DNA from: Pomacea canaliculata
Lineage: Eukaryota; Mollusca; Gastropoda; Architaenioglossa; Ampullariidae
DNA length: 64,000 bases
Direction of reading: 5' to 3'
Assembly (NCBI RefSeq): GCF_003073045.1
Contig: NC_037596.1
Location: forward strand, 7,397,416-7,461,415
Of this stretch, positions 63,742 through 64,000 are shown in pieces (positions within the stretch are counted from its first letter, which is position 1; every line of letters begins with the position of its first letter). The position numbers and the translations under genes are program-made. The notes below the pieces were generated by a model. It was given only the letters and a program-made list of their open reading frames with translations, made no database searches and was not told where the DNA came from.

Positions 63742-64000
63742 GTGTGAGTACCAGTGACACGACAACTCATGTCACAACAGGATGGACAACTCCTCACGGA
63801 ACCCACATGGCGTTCATCAGGACAACTCCATGCTCACAGAAGGCACGGTGCTGCTGAAGTCAGCTGCTGAAGCTGGCAACTGGAATCTGGTCAAAGATGT
63901 CATTATTAATGGTGATGTCACTGCACTGAGGTCAGACAGTCCTGTCTCTTACAGAAACTGGCGTCTGCTACTGGGATTAGCCAGCAGCTTGTCAGAGAAA
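63742..64000 (+). CDS. 5' coding exon of an unidentified gene, truncated by window end
   Basis: A good acceptor (CAGACTCCCACAG, exon start 63742) is followed by a short 5' UTR and ATG at 63782. The frame then stays open for 73 codons to the last base of the window. The protein starts MDNSSRNPHGVHQDNSML and continues with LLKSAAEAGNWNLVKDV and SYRNWRLLLGLASSLSEK. The LLKSAAEAGNWNLV segment resembles the helix pair of an ankyrin-type repeat, but one repeat is not enough to assign a family. The ATG is preceded by a purine (CAGGATGG), a fair initiation context. Codon use is G/C-rich at third positions, unlike the flanking DNA. Confidence 0.55.

Noticed and set aside
1..64000. Bacterial-type systems (operons, CRISPR, phage or defence islands)
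   Set aside because: Spliced genes, LINE/SINE remnants, microsatellites and absence of tight gene packing show this is animal nuclear DNA.

Overview
The window reads as intron-rich, AT-rich animal nuclear DNA with no bacterial operon, rRNA, CRISPR array or intact mobile element. A lophotrochozoan, most likely a mollusc, is my inference. It rests on invertebrate-style gene structures with short coding exons, two kinds of LINE remnant, a tRNA-derived SINE, abundant CA/GT and AAAC repeats, and a short inverted repeat with GGGAGGTAAC / TTATCTCCC arms. Coding parts had to be assembled exon by exon, using splice sites and phase.

Left part (1-21 kb). A minus-strand HINFP-like zinc-finger gene (5' exons only) and a plus-strand zinc-finger gene with a transposase-like N-terminal finger are divergently transcribed from about 2.4-3.26 kb. 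The last intron of the second gene carries a LINE 3' fragment. A minus-strand TNF ligand superfamily gene with six coding exons follows (9.5-14.0 kb). An unidentified minus-strand terminal exon (15.25-15.5 kb) and a CpG-rich promoter-like block with two short plus exons (15.8-16.27 kb) come next. Then comes a complete plus-strand KCTD-type BTB/T1 gene (18.7-21.1 kb), with two perfect CRE palindromes at its start codon.

Middle (21-34 kb). After about 8 kb of mostly non-coding sequence there is a minus-strand gene of six phase-consistent exons (29.0-33.3 kb). It encodes a single-pass membrane protein with a Cys-rich ectodomain that I do not recognise.

Right part (34-64 kb). This is mostly repeat-rich non-coding DNA. 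It holds a minus-strand CR1/L2-type reverse transcriptase fragment (44.8-45.1 kb), scattered exon-like blocks (46.8-47.1, 48.0-48.2, 60.8-61.0 kb), and a phase-consistent but stop-interrupted three-exon gene or pseudogene (52.4-54.1 kb). It also holds a minus-strand SINE (57.9-58.0 kb) and the first coding exon of a plus-strand gene running off the right edge (63.78 kb onward).

The genes are unrelated neighbours rather than a pathway. The most important caution is that otherwise well-spliced genes (the second zinc-finger gene and the TNF ligand) contain single-base reading-frame changes. Uncorrected assembly indels are the simplest explanation, with gene decay as the alternative. I found no convincing new multi-gene system. 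The best candidates for novelty are the unrecognised membrane protein, the finger-fusion protein and the CRE-linked KCTD start.
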